A stretch of DNA of 64,000 bases from Microbacterium sp. SORGH_AS_0969 (GTDB lineage: Bacteria > Actinomycetota > Actinomycetes > Actinomycetales > Microbacteriaceae). Below the pieces are notes generated by a model, which saw nothing but the letters and a program-made list of their open reading frames with translations, searched no databases and was not told where the DNA came from. The stretch is taken from assembly GCF_030818255.1 (NCBI RefSeq), contig NZ_JAUTAG010000001.1:2914001-2978000 (forward strand). The letters are read 5' to 3'. The translations under genes were made by a program, and so were the position numbers. This document shows positions 42,084 to 50,245 of this stretch, piece after piece (the stretch's first letter is position 1; the number at the start of each line of letters is the position of its first letter).

Positions 42084-43838
42084 ATGAGCACGACCGAGAC
42101 GGCGGGCGTCCCCGCCCTCCAGATGACCGACCTCAGCGTCGACTTCGCCGTCGACGACGTCTGGGTTCCGGCCGCGAAGAACCTGAACTACTCGATCGCG
42201 CGCGGTCAAGTGGTCGCCGTCGTCGGCGAGTCGGGTTCGGGAAAGAGCGTGAGCTCGATGGCCGTGCTCGACCTGCTTCCCAAGAACAGCCGGGTCACCG
42301 GAAGCATCAAGGTGAACGGTCGCGAGATCACCGACCTGTCGGGTCGACAGATGCGTGAGCTGCGCGGTCCCGAGGTCGCCGCCATCTTCCAGGAGCCGAT
42401 GACGGCGCTCAACCCGGTGCTGACGGTGGGGTCGCAGATCATCGAGGCTCTGCGCGCGCACACCCCCATCGCTCCGTCCGCGGCCAAGGCTCGTGCTCTC
42501 GAGCTGCTGGGCATGGTCGGCCTGCCCGACCCGGCCAAGGCGTTCGCGTCGTACCCGCACCAGCTCTCGGGCGGTCAGCGCCAGCGCGCGATGATCGCGC
42601 AGTCGATCAGCCTCGAGCCCGCCCTGCTCATCGCCGACGAGCCGACGACCGCGCTCGACGTCACGGTCCAGGCCGAGATCCTCGACCTCATCCGCGACCT
42701 GCGTGACCGCCTCGACTCGGCCGTGCTGCTCATCACCCACGACATGGGTGTCGTCGCCGACCTCGCCGACTGGATCGTCGTGATGAAGTCGGGCGAGATC
42801 GTCGAGCAGGGTCCTGCCGCGGTCGTGCTCGGCGACCCGCAGGACGACTACACGAAGGAACTGCTCGCGTCGGTCCCGCGCCTCGGCGAGACGCTCGAGG
42901 GTGAGGCGACGGTCGACATCGTCGAGGCCCTCGCCGCCGCGGTGGCCGAAGGTCCCGCGCACACCGAGGAGATCTCGCTCGCCGCCGAAGCGCCTGTCAT
43001 CGCCCACCCGGTGCTCGAGCTCGAGCACGTGTCGATCGAGTACGGCAAGAAGGGCCGTGTCGCCGCGTTCCGCGCGGTCGACGATGTGACCCTCGGGATC
43101 GCCGAGGGCGAGATCGTCGGTCTGGTCGGCGAGTCGGGCTCGGGGAAGTCGACGATCGGTCGTGCCGCGATCGGGCTGCAGCCGATCGCCGACGGCCGTC
43201 TCGTGGTCGACGGCGTCGACATCTCGAGCGGCTCGCGCAAGCTCATCAAGTCGCTGCGTCGTCGCGTCGGCATCGTGTTCCAGGACCCGTCGTCGTCGCT
43301 GAACCCCCGCCTCCCGATCGGCGAGTCGATCGGCGAACCGCTCTTCCTCGCCGGTGAGGCGAAGGGCGCCGAGCTCGACGCCCGCGTCGAGAAGCTCCTC
43401 GACGAGGTGCGCCTCCCGCGCAGCTACCGCAACCGCTACCCGCACGAACTGTCCGGTGGTCAGAAGCAGCGCGTCGGCATCGCTCGCGCCCTGTCGCTTC
43501 AGCCGCGCCTTCTCGTGGCCGATGAGCCCACGAGCGCCCTCGACGTGTCGGTGCAGGCGCGCGTGCTCGAGCTGCTCAGCGAGCTGCAGAAGGAGCACCG
43601 TTTCGCGTGTCTCTTCATCAGCCACGACCTCGCCGTGGTCGACGCGATGGCTGACCGGATCGTCGTGCTCAACCGCGGAAAGATCGCCGAGCAGGGCACG
43701 CGTGACGAGATCCTGCGCGCGCCGAAGGAGCCGTACACGCAGCGTCTCATCGCCGCGATCCCGGTGCCCGACGTCGAGGTCCAGGCCGCTCGTCGCGAAC
43801 TGCGTCACGAGCTGCTGAAGGACACGCCGGCATCCTGA
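42084..43838 (+). CDS. Peptide ABC transporter ATP-binding protein, fused DppD-DppF type
   Basis: 584-residue tandem ATPase energising the two permeases. NBD 1 (about 10-285): Walker A GESGSGKS, signature LSGGQRQRA, Walker B LLIADEPTTALD. NBD 2 (about 320-570): Walker A GESGSGKST, signature LSGGQKQR, LLVADEPTSALD. Both keep the C-terminal oligopeptide-transporter extension (DDYTKELLASVP; EPYTQRLIAAIPVPD). Because both sites are in one chain, no second ATPase gene is needed. ATG 42084 follows GAGAGGAC. Confidence 0.95.
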   Translation: MSTTETAGVPALQMTDLSVDFAVDDVWVPAAKNLNYSIARGQVVAVVGESGSGKSVSSMAVLDLLPKNSRVTGSIKVNGREITDLSGRQMRELRGPEVAAIFQEPMTALNPVLTVGSQIIEALRAHTPIAPSAAKARALELLGMVGLPDPAKAFASYPHQLSGGQRQRAMIAQSISLEPALLIADEPTTALDVTVQAEILDLIRDLRDRLDSAVLLITHDMGVVADLADWIVVMKSGEIVEQGPAAVVLGDPQDDYTKELLASVPRLGETLEGEATVDIVEALAAAVAEGPAHTEEISLAAEAPVIAHPVLELEHVSIEYGKKGRVAAFRAVDDVTLGIAEGEIVGLVGESGSGKSTIGRAAIGLQPIADGRLVVDGVDISSGSRKLIKSLRRRVGIVFQDPSSSLNPRLPIGESIGEPLFLAGEAKGAELDARVEKLLDEVRLPRSYRNRYPHELSGGQKQRVGIARALSLQPRLLVADEPTSALDVSVQARVLELLSELQKEHRFACLFISHDLAVVDAMADRIVVLNRGKIAEQGTRDEILRAPKEPYTQRLIAAIPVPDVEVQAARRELRHELLKDTPAS

Positions 43839-43847
43839 TCACGAACG

Positions 43848-43885
43848 GGAAAGGGCGGGGATCCCTCGGGACTCCCGCCCTTTCC
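43848..43885 (+). terminator. Terminator of the peptide transporter ATPase gene
   Basis: 12-bp stem (GGAAAGGGCGGG and complement) with an inner ATCCCTCGGGACT loop that can pair further; lies between the ATPase gene and typA. Confidence 0.85.
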
Positions 43886-43973
43886 TGGTGTCTGCCAGGG
43901 AAAGTTGCGGGCGCCCGGTAGAGTGGGAGGGCCCGATTCCGGGCGACACCCCAATTTTTCCTGGAGACCCTCC

Positions 43974-45887
43974 ATGGCGCACGCCCTTCGTCCTGACCTC
44001 CGAAACGTCGCGATCGTCGCGCACGTCGACCACGGCAAGACGACTCTCGTCGACGCCATGCTTCGCCAGACCGGCTCGTTCGGCGAGCACGCGCACGTCG
44101 AAGAGCGCGCGATGGACTCGAACGACCTCGAGCGCGAGAAGGGCATCACGATCCTCGCCAAGAACACGGCGATCGAGTACAACGGCATCCACACCGACGT
44201 GCCCGTCACGATCAACGTGATCGACACCCCGGGTCACGCCGACTTCGGTGGCGAGGTCGAGCGTGGCCTCTCGATGGTCGACGGCGTCGTGCTGCTCGTC
44301 GATGCGTCCGAGGGCCCGCTGCCCCAGACCCGCTTCGTGCTGCGCAAGGCGCTCGAGGCCAAGCTCCCCGTCATCCTGCTGGTCAACAAGACCGACCGCC
44401 CCGACGCGCGCATCGCCGAGGTCGAAGAGGAGGCGCACGACCTGCTGCTGGGTCTCGCGTCCGACCTCGTCGACGACGTGCCCGACCTCGACGTCGACGC
44501 GCTGCTCGACGTGCCGGTGGTCTACGCCTCGGGCCGCGCTGGTGCCGCGTCGCTCAACCGCCCCGACAACGGTGCGCTGCCCGACAACGACGACCTCGAG
44601 CCGCTGTTCGCCGCGATCCTCGAGCACGTGCCGGCTCCGGCCTACGACGACGAGGCGCCGCTGCAGGCGTGGGTGACGAACCTGGACTCCAGCCCGTTCC
44701 TCGGTCGCCTCGCGCTGCTGCGCGTCTTCAACGGCACGCTCAAGAAGGGCCAGACGGTCGCCTGGGTGCGCTCCGACGGCACCACGAGCAACGCCCGCGT
44801 GACGGAGTTGCTGAAGACCCGCGCGCTCGAGCGCTTCCCCGCTGAGTCCGCCGGCCCCGGCGACATCGTCGCCATCGCCGGTTTCCCCGACATCACCATC
44901 GGCGAGACCATCGCCGACCCCGAGGACGTGCGTCCGCTGCCGGCCATCACGGTCGACGATCCCGCCATCTCGATGACGATCGGCACGAACACCTCGCCCC
45001 TGATGGGCAAGGTCAAGGGGCACAAGCTCACCGCCCGCATGGTCAAGGACCGTCTCGACCGCGAGCTCATCGGTAACGTCTCGCTCAAGGTCGTCGACAT
45101 CGGACGCCCGGATGCCTGGGAGGTCCAGGGCCGCGGCGAGCTCGCCCTGGCGATCCTCGTCGAGAACATGCGCCGCGAGGGCTTCGAGCTCACCGTCGGA
45201 AAGCCCCAGGTGGTCACCAAGCGCGGCGAAGACGGGAAGCTCAAGGAGCCCTTCGAGCACCTCACGATCGACGCCCCCGAAGAGCACCTCGGCGCGATCA
45301 CGCAGCTCATGGCCGCCCGCAAGGGCCGCATGGACAACATGACCAACCACGGCACCGGCTGGGTGCGTATGGAGTTCGTCGTACCCTCGCGCGGTCTCAT
45401 CGGCTTCCGTAGCGAGTTCCTGACGATCACGCGCGGCACCGGCATCGCCAACGCGATCTCGCACGGCTACGACGACTGGGCCGGTTCGATCACGACCCGT
45501 CAGAACGGCTCGATCGTGGCCGACCGCATGGGTGTCGTCACCCCGTTCGCCATGATCGCCCTGCAGGAGCGCATGAGCTTCTTCGTGCAGCCCACCGAAG
45601 AGGTCTACGAGGGCATGGTCATCGGCGAGAACTCGCGCGCTGACGACATGGACGTCAACATCACCAAGGAGAAGAAGCTCACGAACATGCGTTCGTCGAC
45701 CTCCGACTCCTTCGAGTCAATGACGCCCCCGCGCGTGCTCACGCTGGAGGAGTCGCTCGAGTTCGCGCGCGACGACGAATGCGTCGAGGTCACGCCCGAG
45801 AAGGTGCGCATCCGCAAGGTCGTGCTCGACGCGACCGAGCGTGGTCGCGCCGCCTCGCGTCTGAAGCGTCAGGATGCCAACGCCTGA
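43974..45887 (+). CDS. typA: Translational GTPase TypA/BipA
   Basis: 637-residue ribosome-associated GTPase of the EF-G family, important in stress and ribosome assembly. G1 AHVDHGKTT, switch [17 protein letters not shown]3 [21 protein letters not shown]4 NKTDRPDAR, then domain II and the TypA C-terminal part ([37 protein letters not shown]). ATG 43974 follows CTGGAG. Single gene between two terminators. Confidence 0.97.
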   Translation: MAHALRPDLRNVAIVAHVDHGKTTLVDAMLRQTGSFGEHAHVEERAMDSNDLEREKGITILAKNTAIEYNGIHTDVPVTINVIDTPGHADFGGEVERGLSMVDGVVLLVDASEGPLPQTRFVLRKALEAKLPVILLVNKTDRPDARIAEVEEEAHDLLLGLASDLVDDVPDLDVDALLDVPVVYASGRAGAASLNRPDNGALPDNDDLEPLFAAILEHVPAPAYDDEAPLQAWVTNLDSSPFLGRLALLRVFNGTLKKGQTVAWVRSDGTTSNARVTELLKTRALERFPAESAGPGDIVAIAGFPDITIGETIADPEDVRPLPAITVDDPAISMTIGTNTSPLMGKVKGHKLTARMVKDRLDRELIGNVSLKVVDIGRPDAWEVQGRGELALAILVENMRREGFELTVGKPQVVTKRGEDGKLKEPFEHLTIDAPEEHLGAITQLMAARKGRMDNMTNHGTGWVRMEFVVPSRGLIGFRSEFLTITRGTGIANAISHGYDDWAGSITTRQNGSIVADRMGVVTPFAMIALQERMSFFVQPTEEVYEGMVIGENSRADDMDVNITKEKKLTNMRSSTSDSFESMTPPRVLTLEESLEFARDDECVEVTPEKVRIRKVVLDATERGRAASRLKRQDANA

Positions 45888-45899
45888 GCGTTGACTCCG

Positions 45900-45939
45900 A
45901 GAACGGCCCCATCGAGTTCAGGCTCGGTGGGGCCGTTCT
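45900..45939 (+). terminator. Terminator of typA
   Basis: 12-bp perfect stem (AGAACGGCCCCA and complement) with an inner pairing TCGAG/CTCGG, followed by GTTTCG. Confidence 0.88.
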
Positions 45940-45952
45940 GTTTCGCCGCGCA

Positions 45953-46104
45953 GGTGGCTGAGCCTGTCGAAGCCACCGGACCCTTCGACGGGCTCAGGGT
46001 CCTCCCGCGCGCGGCGATGAGGGCGGCCGGGTCCTTCGACGGGCTCAGGGTCCTCCCGCGCGCGGCGATGAGGGCGGCCGGGTCCTTCGACGGGCTCAGG
46101 GTCC
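45953..46104. repeat. Array of four 25-nt hairpin repeats
   Basis: Copies at 45953-45977 (GGTGGCT, loop GAGCCTGTCGA, AGCCACC), 45978-46002 (GGACCCT, loop TCGACGGGCTC, AGGGTCC; opposite orientation), 46029-46053 and 46080-46104. The last three lie in 51-bp tandem units; in the last two the left stem has decayed to GGGTCCT. It fills most of the gap between typA and the DUF2200 gene. Confidence 0.88.
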
Positions 46105-46133
46105 TCCGTCGTGAGCGGTGGGGCGAGACGCCC

Positions 46134-46496
46134 TCAGGCGGCGGGAGTGGGTGCCTGTTCCCGGAGCACCTTCGCGAGGGGGCGCCCCTTCGCCAACTCG
46201 TCGACGAGCTTGTCGAGGAGGCGGATGCGGTACATCAACGGGTCGTCGATCTGCTCGACGCGGATGCCGCAGACGACCCCCGTGACCTGACTCGCGTGCG
46301 GGTTGAGCGTCGCCTCGTCGAAGAATTCGCGGAGAGTCGTGGTGCCTTCGGCGTGCCGAGTGAGCGCGGCCTCGTCGAATCCGGTGAGCCAGCGGATCAC
46401 GGCATCCAGTTCGTCCCTCGTCCGCCCCTTGCGCTCGACCTTCGTCACGTACAGCGGGTAGACGGAGGAGAAGGTCAGGTCGAAGACGCGGGACAT
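46134..46496 (-). CDS. DUF2200 family protein
   Basis: 120-residue cytosolic protein matching the DUF2200 pattern: VFDLTFSSVYPLYVTKVERK, RTRDELDAVIRWLTGF, FFDEATLNPHASQVTGVVCG and the C-terminal MYRIRLLDKLVDELAKGRPL with LAKVLR. Function unknown. Leaderless start: TAGTGT ends 7 nt before ATG 46496. Confidence 0.85.
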   Translation of the reverse strand: MSRVFDLTFSSVYPLYVTKVERKGRTRDELDAVIRWLTGFDEAALTRHAEGTTTLREFFDEATLNPHASQVTGVVCGIRVEQIDDPLMYRIRLLDKLVDELAKGRPLAKVLREQAPTPAA

Positions 46497-46622
46497 GCCC
46501 CGCACACTACGCCGCACGGCGCGGCGGCGCGATGGGCACCCGATGACGTCGGTCGAATGCTCACCGTGAGGCCGTTCGGGCGTGCATTCGGCGCAAGTCA
46601 GCGGTGTGTTGCGGGCACCGCG

Positions 46623-47174
46623 TCAGTGCGACTCGACCACGCAGACCGCGCTCATCCCGGGGGTCAGTGCCTCGAACACGTGCGGGGCGTCGCCGGGATA
46701 CGAGAGGTAGTCGCCGGGGGACAGCTCGTACGGGTCGTCGGCGGGACCGACGCGCCCGCGGCCGGTGACCATCACGAGATGCTCGACCGTGCCCCGCGGG
46801 TGCGGCTCTGAGACACGCGGGGTCCCGGGTTCGGCGCTCAACAGGTAGATGTCGCGGCGCGCGTGCGGCGGACTCGCCGACAGGAGAACGGCGAGATACT
46901 CGGATGCCGCCGAGGGCACCGCCGTGGCCGCTTCTCCGGCGCGGATCAGCGTGGGGGAGCGGACGCCCTCGTCGACGAGGACCGCGAAGGGGACCTCGAG
47001 CGCCGAAGCCAGGGCCCATAGCGTCTCGACGCTGGGATTGCCGCCGCCGTTCTCGAGCTGGGAGACGGTGGCTTTCGCGACGCCGGCGCGTCGCGCGAGC
47101 TCCGAGACGCTGAGGTCGCGACGCTCGCGTTCGCGCCGCAGGCTCGCCGCGATGCGGTCGCCGAGATCACTCAT
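46623..47174 (-). CDS. XRE-cupin transcriptional regulator
   Basis: 183-residue regulator: helix-turn-helix at residues about 8-62 (LSVSELARRAGVAKATVSQL, SVETLWALASALEVPF) and a C-terminal cupin (about 100-180; GTVEHLVMVTGRGRVG, LSPGDYLSYPGDAPHVFEAL) that probably senses a small ligand. It is divergent from azlCD and likely controls it, as this regulator type commonly does for amino-acid efflux genes; the palindrome at 47195-47214 is the candidate site. Confidence 0.88.
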   Translation of the reverse strand: MSDLGDRIAASLRRERERRDLSVSELARRAGVAKATVSQLENGGGNPSVETLWALASALEVPFAVLVDEGVRSPTLIRAGEAATAVPSAASEYLAVLLSASPPHARRDIYLLSAEPGTPRVSEPHPRGTVEHLVMVTGRGRVGPADDPYELSPGDYLSYPGDAPHVFEALTPGMSAVCVVESH

Positions 47175-47194
47175 GTGTTCATTATGCTCGCCGA

Positions 47195-47214
47195 TCGTTC
47201 GACTTGACGAACGA
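47195..47214. promoter_or_regulatory. Candidate operator between the XRE-cupin gene and azlCD
   Basis: Perfect palindrome TCGTTCG-N6-CGAACGA, with a further CGAACGA-type half-site next to it. It lies in the 56-nt divergent intergenic region and could serve both promoters. Confidence 0.6.
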
Positions 47215-47230
47215 ACGAGCATCGTTCAGC

Positions 47231-47968
47231 ATGATGTCCATGCGTTCGTTATCGCGAACACCCGAGGGTGTCGCCGCCCGACAGGGCCTCGCCGTCGCTC
47301 TCGCGACCAGCGCATACGGCATCTCTTTCGGGGCGCTGGCCGTGGCATCCGGGCTCGATGTCTGGAAGACGTGCGTGCTGAGCCTCCTGATGTTCACCGG
47401 CGGCTCCCAGTTCGCTTTCGTCGGCGTGATCGCGGCCGGGGGACTCGCCGCCGCCCCCGCCGCGATCGCTTCGGCGGCCCTCCTCGGCGTGCGCAACGCG
47501 GCCTACGCGATGCGCATGGCCCCGATCGTCGCCGGCGGGTTCTGGCGCAAGGCCGCCGCGACGCCCTTCACGATCGACGAGTCGGTCGCGGTCGGGCTCG
47601 CGCAGGACGAGCCTCGGGCGCGGCAGGCGGGCTTCTGGGTGACCGGCGTGGCGATCTGGGTCGGCTGGAACCTGTCGACGCTTCTGGGGGCGCTGCTCGG
47701 CGACGTGCTGGGCGACCCTCGCGCGTACGGGCTCGATGCGGCTGCTGCCGCCGCCTTCCTCGCCCTCCTGTGGCCCCGACTTCGCGGTCGTCAGCCGCTC
47801 GCGGTCGCGGCGGGGGCCGCCGTCGTCGCGGCGCTGCTGACCCCGGCGCTGATGCCGGGCATCCCGGTGATCGCCGCCGCCGGGGTCGCCGTGGTCGTGG
47901 GGCTCTTCGATCCGCGCCCGCCCGCACCCGAACCCGTCGACGTCGCCGAGCAGAAGGGCATGCCATGA
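47231..47968 (+). CDS. azlC: AzlC-type branched-chain amino acid exporter subunit
   Basis: 245-residue membrane protein of the AzlC/YgaZ family that, with AzlD, exports branched-chain amino acids. Family marks: GISFGALAVASGLDVWKTCV, LLMFTGGSQFAFVGVIAAGG, LLGVRNAAYAMRMAP, then several helices to the C-terminus. Start uncertain among ATG 47231, 47234 and 47240. ATGA overlap with azlD. Confidence 0.9.
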   Translation: MMSMRSLSRTPEGVAARQGLAVALATSAYGISFGALAVASGLDVWKTCVLSLLMFTGGSQFAFVGVIAAGGLAAAPAAIASAALLGVRNAAYAMRMAPIVAGGFWRKAAATPFTIDESVAVGLAQDEPRARQAGFWVTGVAIWVGWNLSTLLGALLGDVLGDPRAYGLDAAAAAAFLALLWPRLRGRQPLAVAAGAAVVAALLTPALMPGIPVIAAAGVAVVVGLFDPRPPAPEPVDVAEQKGMP

Positions 47969-48279
47969 CCCTGTGGACCGCCGTGCTTCTGGCATCCGTC
48001 CTCTGCCTCGCGCTGAAGGCGGTGGGCTATCTCCTTCCCGCCCGGTGGCTCGAGGCCCCGCGGCCGGCGCGGATCGCCGACCTGCTCACGGTGGCGTTGC
48101 TCTCGGCGCTCGTGATGGTCCAGACGCTCGGTGCGGGTGCCGCGATCGTCGTCGACGCGCGGGTGCCCGCGGTCGGGGTGGCGGCGCTGTTGCTGTGGGC
48201 GCGCGCACCGTTCCTGGTCGTGGTGGCAGCCGCCGCGCTCACCGCTGCCCTCCTGCGCCTGTGGGGGTGGGCGGCCTGA
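47965..48279 (+). CDS. azlD: AzlD-type branched-chain amino acid exporter subunit
   Basis: 104-residue protein with four hydrophobic helices (LWTAVLLASVLCLALKAVGY, IADLLTVALLSALVMVQTLG and two more), the usual size and pattern of AzlD/YgaH. ATG 47965 overlaps the azlC stop, so the two subunits are made together. Confidence 0.9.
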   Translation: MTLWTAVLLASVLCLALKAVGYLLPARWLEAPRPARIADLLTVALLSALVMVQTLGAGAAIVVDARVPAVGVAALLLWARAPFLVVVAAAALTAALLRLWGWAA

Positions 48280-48326
48280 TGCCGGTTCTCCGCTGCCGCA
48301 TAGCGACCCGCGCCTAGACTGACGCG

Positions 48327-48749
48327 ATGAGCTCTGGCATCCTGCGCATCGTCGGCTGGGTCGTGGCGCTGCTCATCGGCGCCTTCTACGGCGCGGCGGG
48401 CACGATCGGCCAGGCCTTCCGTCTCGGGCCGGTGCCGCTCGGACTGCTTCTCGCGACGATCGGCAGCGCCGCGCTACTGGTCGCGCTGCGCACGCTGACG
48501 GGCGACCGCGTCAACGCCCTCGCGGGCGGGCTCGGCATCTCGCTCGCGACCTACGTCTTCTCTCAGCCCGGCCCCGGTGGATCGGCGATCGTGGCCGCCC
48601 CCAGCCCCGGGATGGAGTGGATCCCGGTGGTGTGGACGATCGTCGGCCCCGCGCTGATGGTCTTCGTGGCGTTCTGGCCGTCGTTCTCGCATCTGCCGCA
48701 AGGGACGAGCGCGAACGCCGAGGCGGACGCCCCCGCACACGTCCGCTGA
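48327..48749 (+). CDS. Small membrane protein upstream of fdxA (DUF6113-like)
   Basis: 140-residue protein with four hydrophobic segments (GWVVALLIGAFYGAAGTIGQ, LGLLLATIGSAALLVALRTL, LAGGLGISLATYVFS, PVVWTIVGPALMVFVAFWPS). A comparable small membrane gene precedes fdxA in many actinobacteria; I believe it corresponds to DUF6113. Leaderless: TAGACT ends 6 nt before ATG 48327. Confidence 0.7.
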   Translation: MSSGILRIVGWVVALLIGAFYGAAGTIGQAFRLGPVPLGLLLATIGSAALLVALRTLTGDRVNALAGGLGISLATYVFSQPGPGGSAIVAAPSPGMEWIPVVWTIVGPALMVFVAFWPSFSHLPQGTSANAEADAPAHVR

Positions 48750-48816
48750 CGCCGGGGATCATACGCCCGACGGCGCGCGGCGAAGCCCTTCCGGTGAGCG
48801 CGATTAGACTGGTCCC

Positions 48817-49137
48817 GTGACTTACGTGATCGCCCTCCCGTGTGTCGATGTCAAAGACCGCGCCTGCATCGACGAGTGTCCGGTCGACTGCATCTACGAA
48901 GGCGAGCGGTCGCTCTACATCCACCCCGACGAATGCGTCGACTGCGGTGCGTGCGAACCGGTGTGCCCGGTCGAGGCGATCTACTACGAAGACGACCTGC
49001 CCGAAGAGTGGTCCGACTACTACAAGGCGAACGTCGAGTTCTTCGACGACATCGGCTCGCCCGGCGGTGCCGCCAAGGTCGGCGTGATCGCCAAGGACCA
49101 CCCCGTCATCACCGCTCTTCCCCCGCAGAGCCACTGA
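48817..49137 (+). CDS. fdxA: Seven-iron ferredoxin
   Basis: 106-residue FdxA-type electron carrier with a [3Fe-4S] and a [4Fe-4S] cluster. Cluster cysteines: [17 protein letters not shown] and [16 protein letters not shown]. Leaderless: TAGACT ends 6 nt before GTG 48817, the same box and spacing as the preceding gene. dapC starts 3 nt after its stop, the arrangement seen in many actinobacteria. Confidence 0.96.
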   Translation: MTYVIALPCVDVKDRACIDECPVDCIYEGERSLYIHPDECVDCGACEPVCPVEAIYYEDDLPEEWSDYYKANVEFFDDIGSPGGAAKVGVIAKDHPVITALPPQSH

Positions 49138-49140
49138 CCC

Positions 49141-50244
49141 GTGGGCGTCGCCGACCTCGCCGACTACCCCTGGGACGCCGTCGCCCCCTACGCGGAGCGC
49201 GCGAGGCGTCACCCCGCCGGCATCGTCGACCTGTCGATCGGCTCGCCCGTCGACCCGACGCCCGCCGTGGTCGCCGAGGCTCTCGCCGACGCGACCGACG
49301 CGCACGCGTATCCCCAGACCGCAGGAACGCCCGCTTTGCGTGAGGCGATCGCCGACTGGTACTCCCGTCGACGCGGCGTTCCGGGCCTGACAGCCGCGAA
49401 CGTCCTGCCCACCGTCGGCTCGAAAGAGCTCGTCGCGTTGCTCCCTCTGCTCCTGGGCCTCGGCCCCGGCGATGCCGTGGTGCATCCGCGCGCGGCGTAC
49501 CCGACCTACGAGGTGGGCGCCCGTCTCGTGGGCGCCGAGGCGGTGGCATCCGATGATCCGGCCGACTGGCCCGCGAACACGAGGCTCGTCTGGGTCAACT
49601 CGCCGGGAAACCCCGACGGCCGCGTCCTGTCGGTGGCCGAGATGACGGATGCCGTGTCCCGGGCGCGAGAGCTCGGAGCCATTCTGGCGTCGGACGAGTG
49701 CTACGCCGAACTCGGGTGGGACGTTCCCTGGGACGTCGAGCGCGTGCCGAGCGTGCTGGATCCCGCCGTGGTCGGCGACGACCTCACGGACGTGCTGTCG
49801 GTGTACTCGCTGAGCAAGCAGTCGAACCTCGCCGGGTATCGCGCGGCGTTCCTGGCCGGTGACGCGGCCCTCGTCTCGCGGTTGCTCACCGGCCGCAAGC
49901 ACCTCGGTCTCATGCCTCCCGCTCCCGTGCAGCGCGCGATGACCGTGGCTCTCGGCGACGACGCGCACGTCGCCGAGCAGCGTGAGCGCTACGCCCGTCG
50001 TCGGGCCGTGCTGAAGCCCGCGGTCGAGGCGGCCGGCTTCACCGTCGACCGCAGCGAGGCCGGTCTGTACCTGTGGGCCACCGAGGGGCGCGACGCGTGG
50101 GAGAGCGTGGGGCGGCTCGCCGACCTCGGCATCCTCGTCGGCCCGGGGCACTTCTACGGCACGCACTTCCCGAACCACGTCCGGTTCTCGCTGACCGCGA
50201 CCGATGAGCGGATCGCCGCGGCGGCAGAGCGGCTCGCGCCCTGA
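49141..50244 (+). CDS. dapC: Succinyldiaminopimelate transaminase
   Basis: 367-residue class I/II aminotransferase making N-succinyl-LL-diaminopimelate for lysine and peptidoglycan synthesis. PLP features: LPTVGSKELVALLPLLLGLG, WVNSPGNPDG, ASDECYAELGW and the Schiff-base Lys in SLSKQSNLAGYRAAFLAGD. Follows fdxA closely, consistent with DapC (actinobacterial form). GTG start. Confidence 0.92.
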   Translation: MGVADLADYPWDAVAPYAERARRHPAGIVDLSIGSPVDPTPAVVAEALADATDAHAYPQTAGTPALREAIADWYSRRRGVPGLTAANVLPTVGSKELVALLPLLLGLGPGDAVVHPRAAYPTYEVGARLVGAEAVASDDPADWPANTRLVWVNSPGNPDGRVLSVAEMTDAVSRARELGAILASDECYAELGWDVPWDVERVPSVLDPAVVGDDLTDVLSVYSLSKQSNLAGYRAAFLAGDAALVSRLLTGRKHLGLMPPAPVQRAMTVALGDDAHVAEQRERYARRRAVLKPAVEAAGFTVDRSEAGLYLWATEGRDAWESVGRLADLGILVGPGHFYGTHFPNHVRFSLTATDERIAAAAERLAP

Positions 50245-50245
50245 T

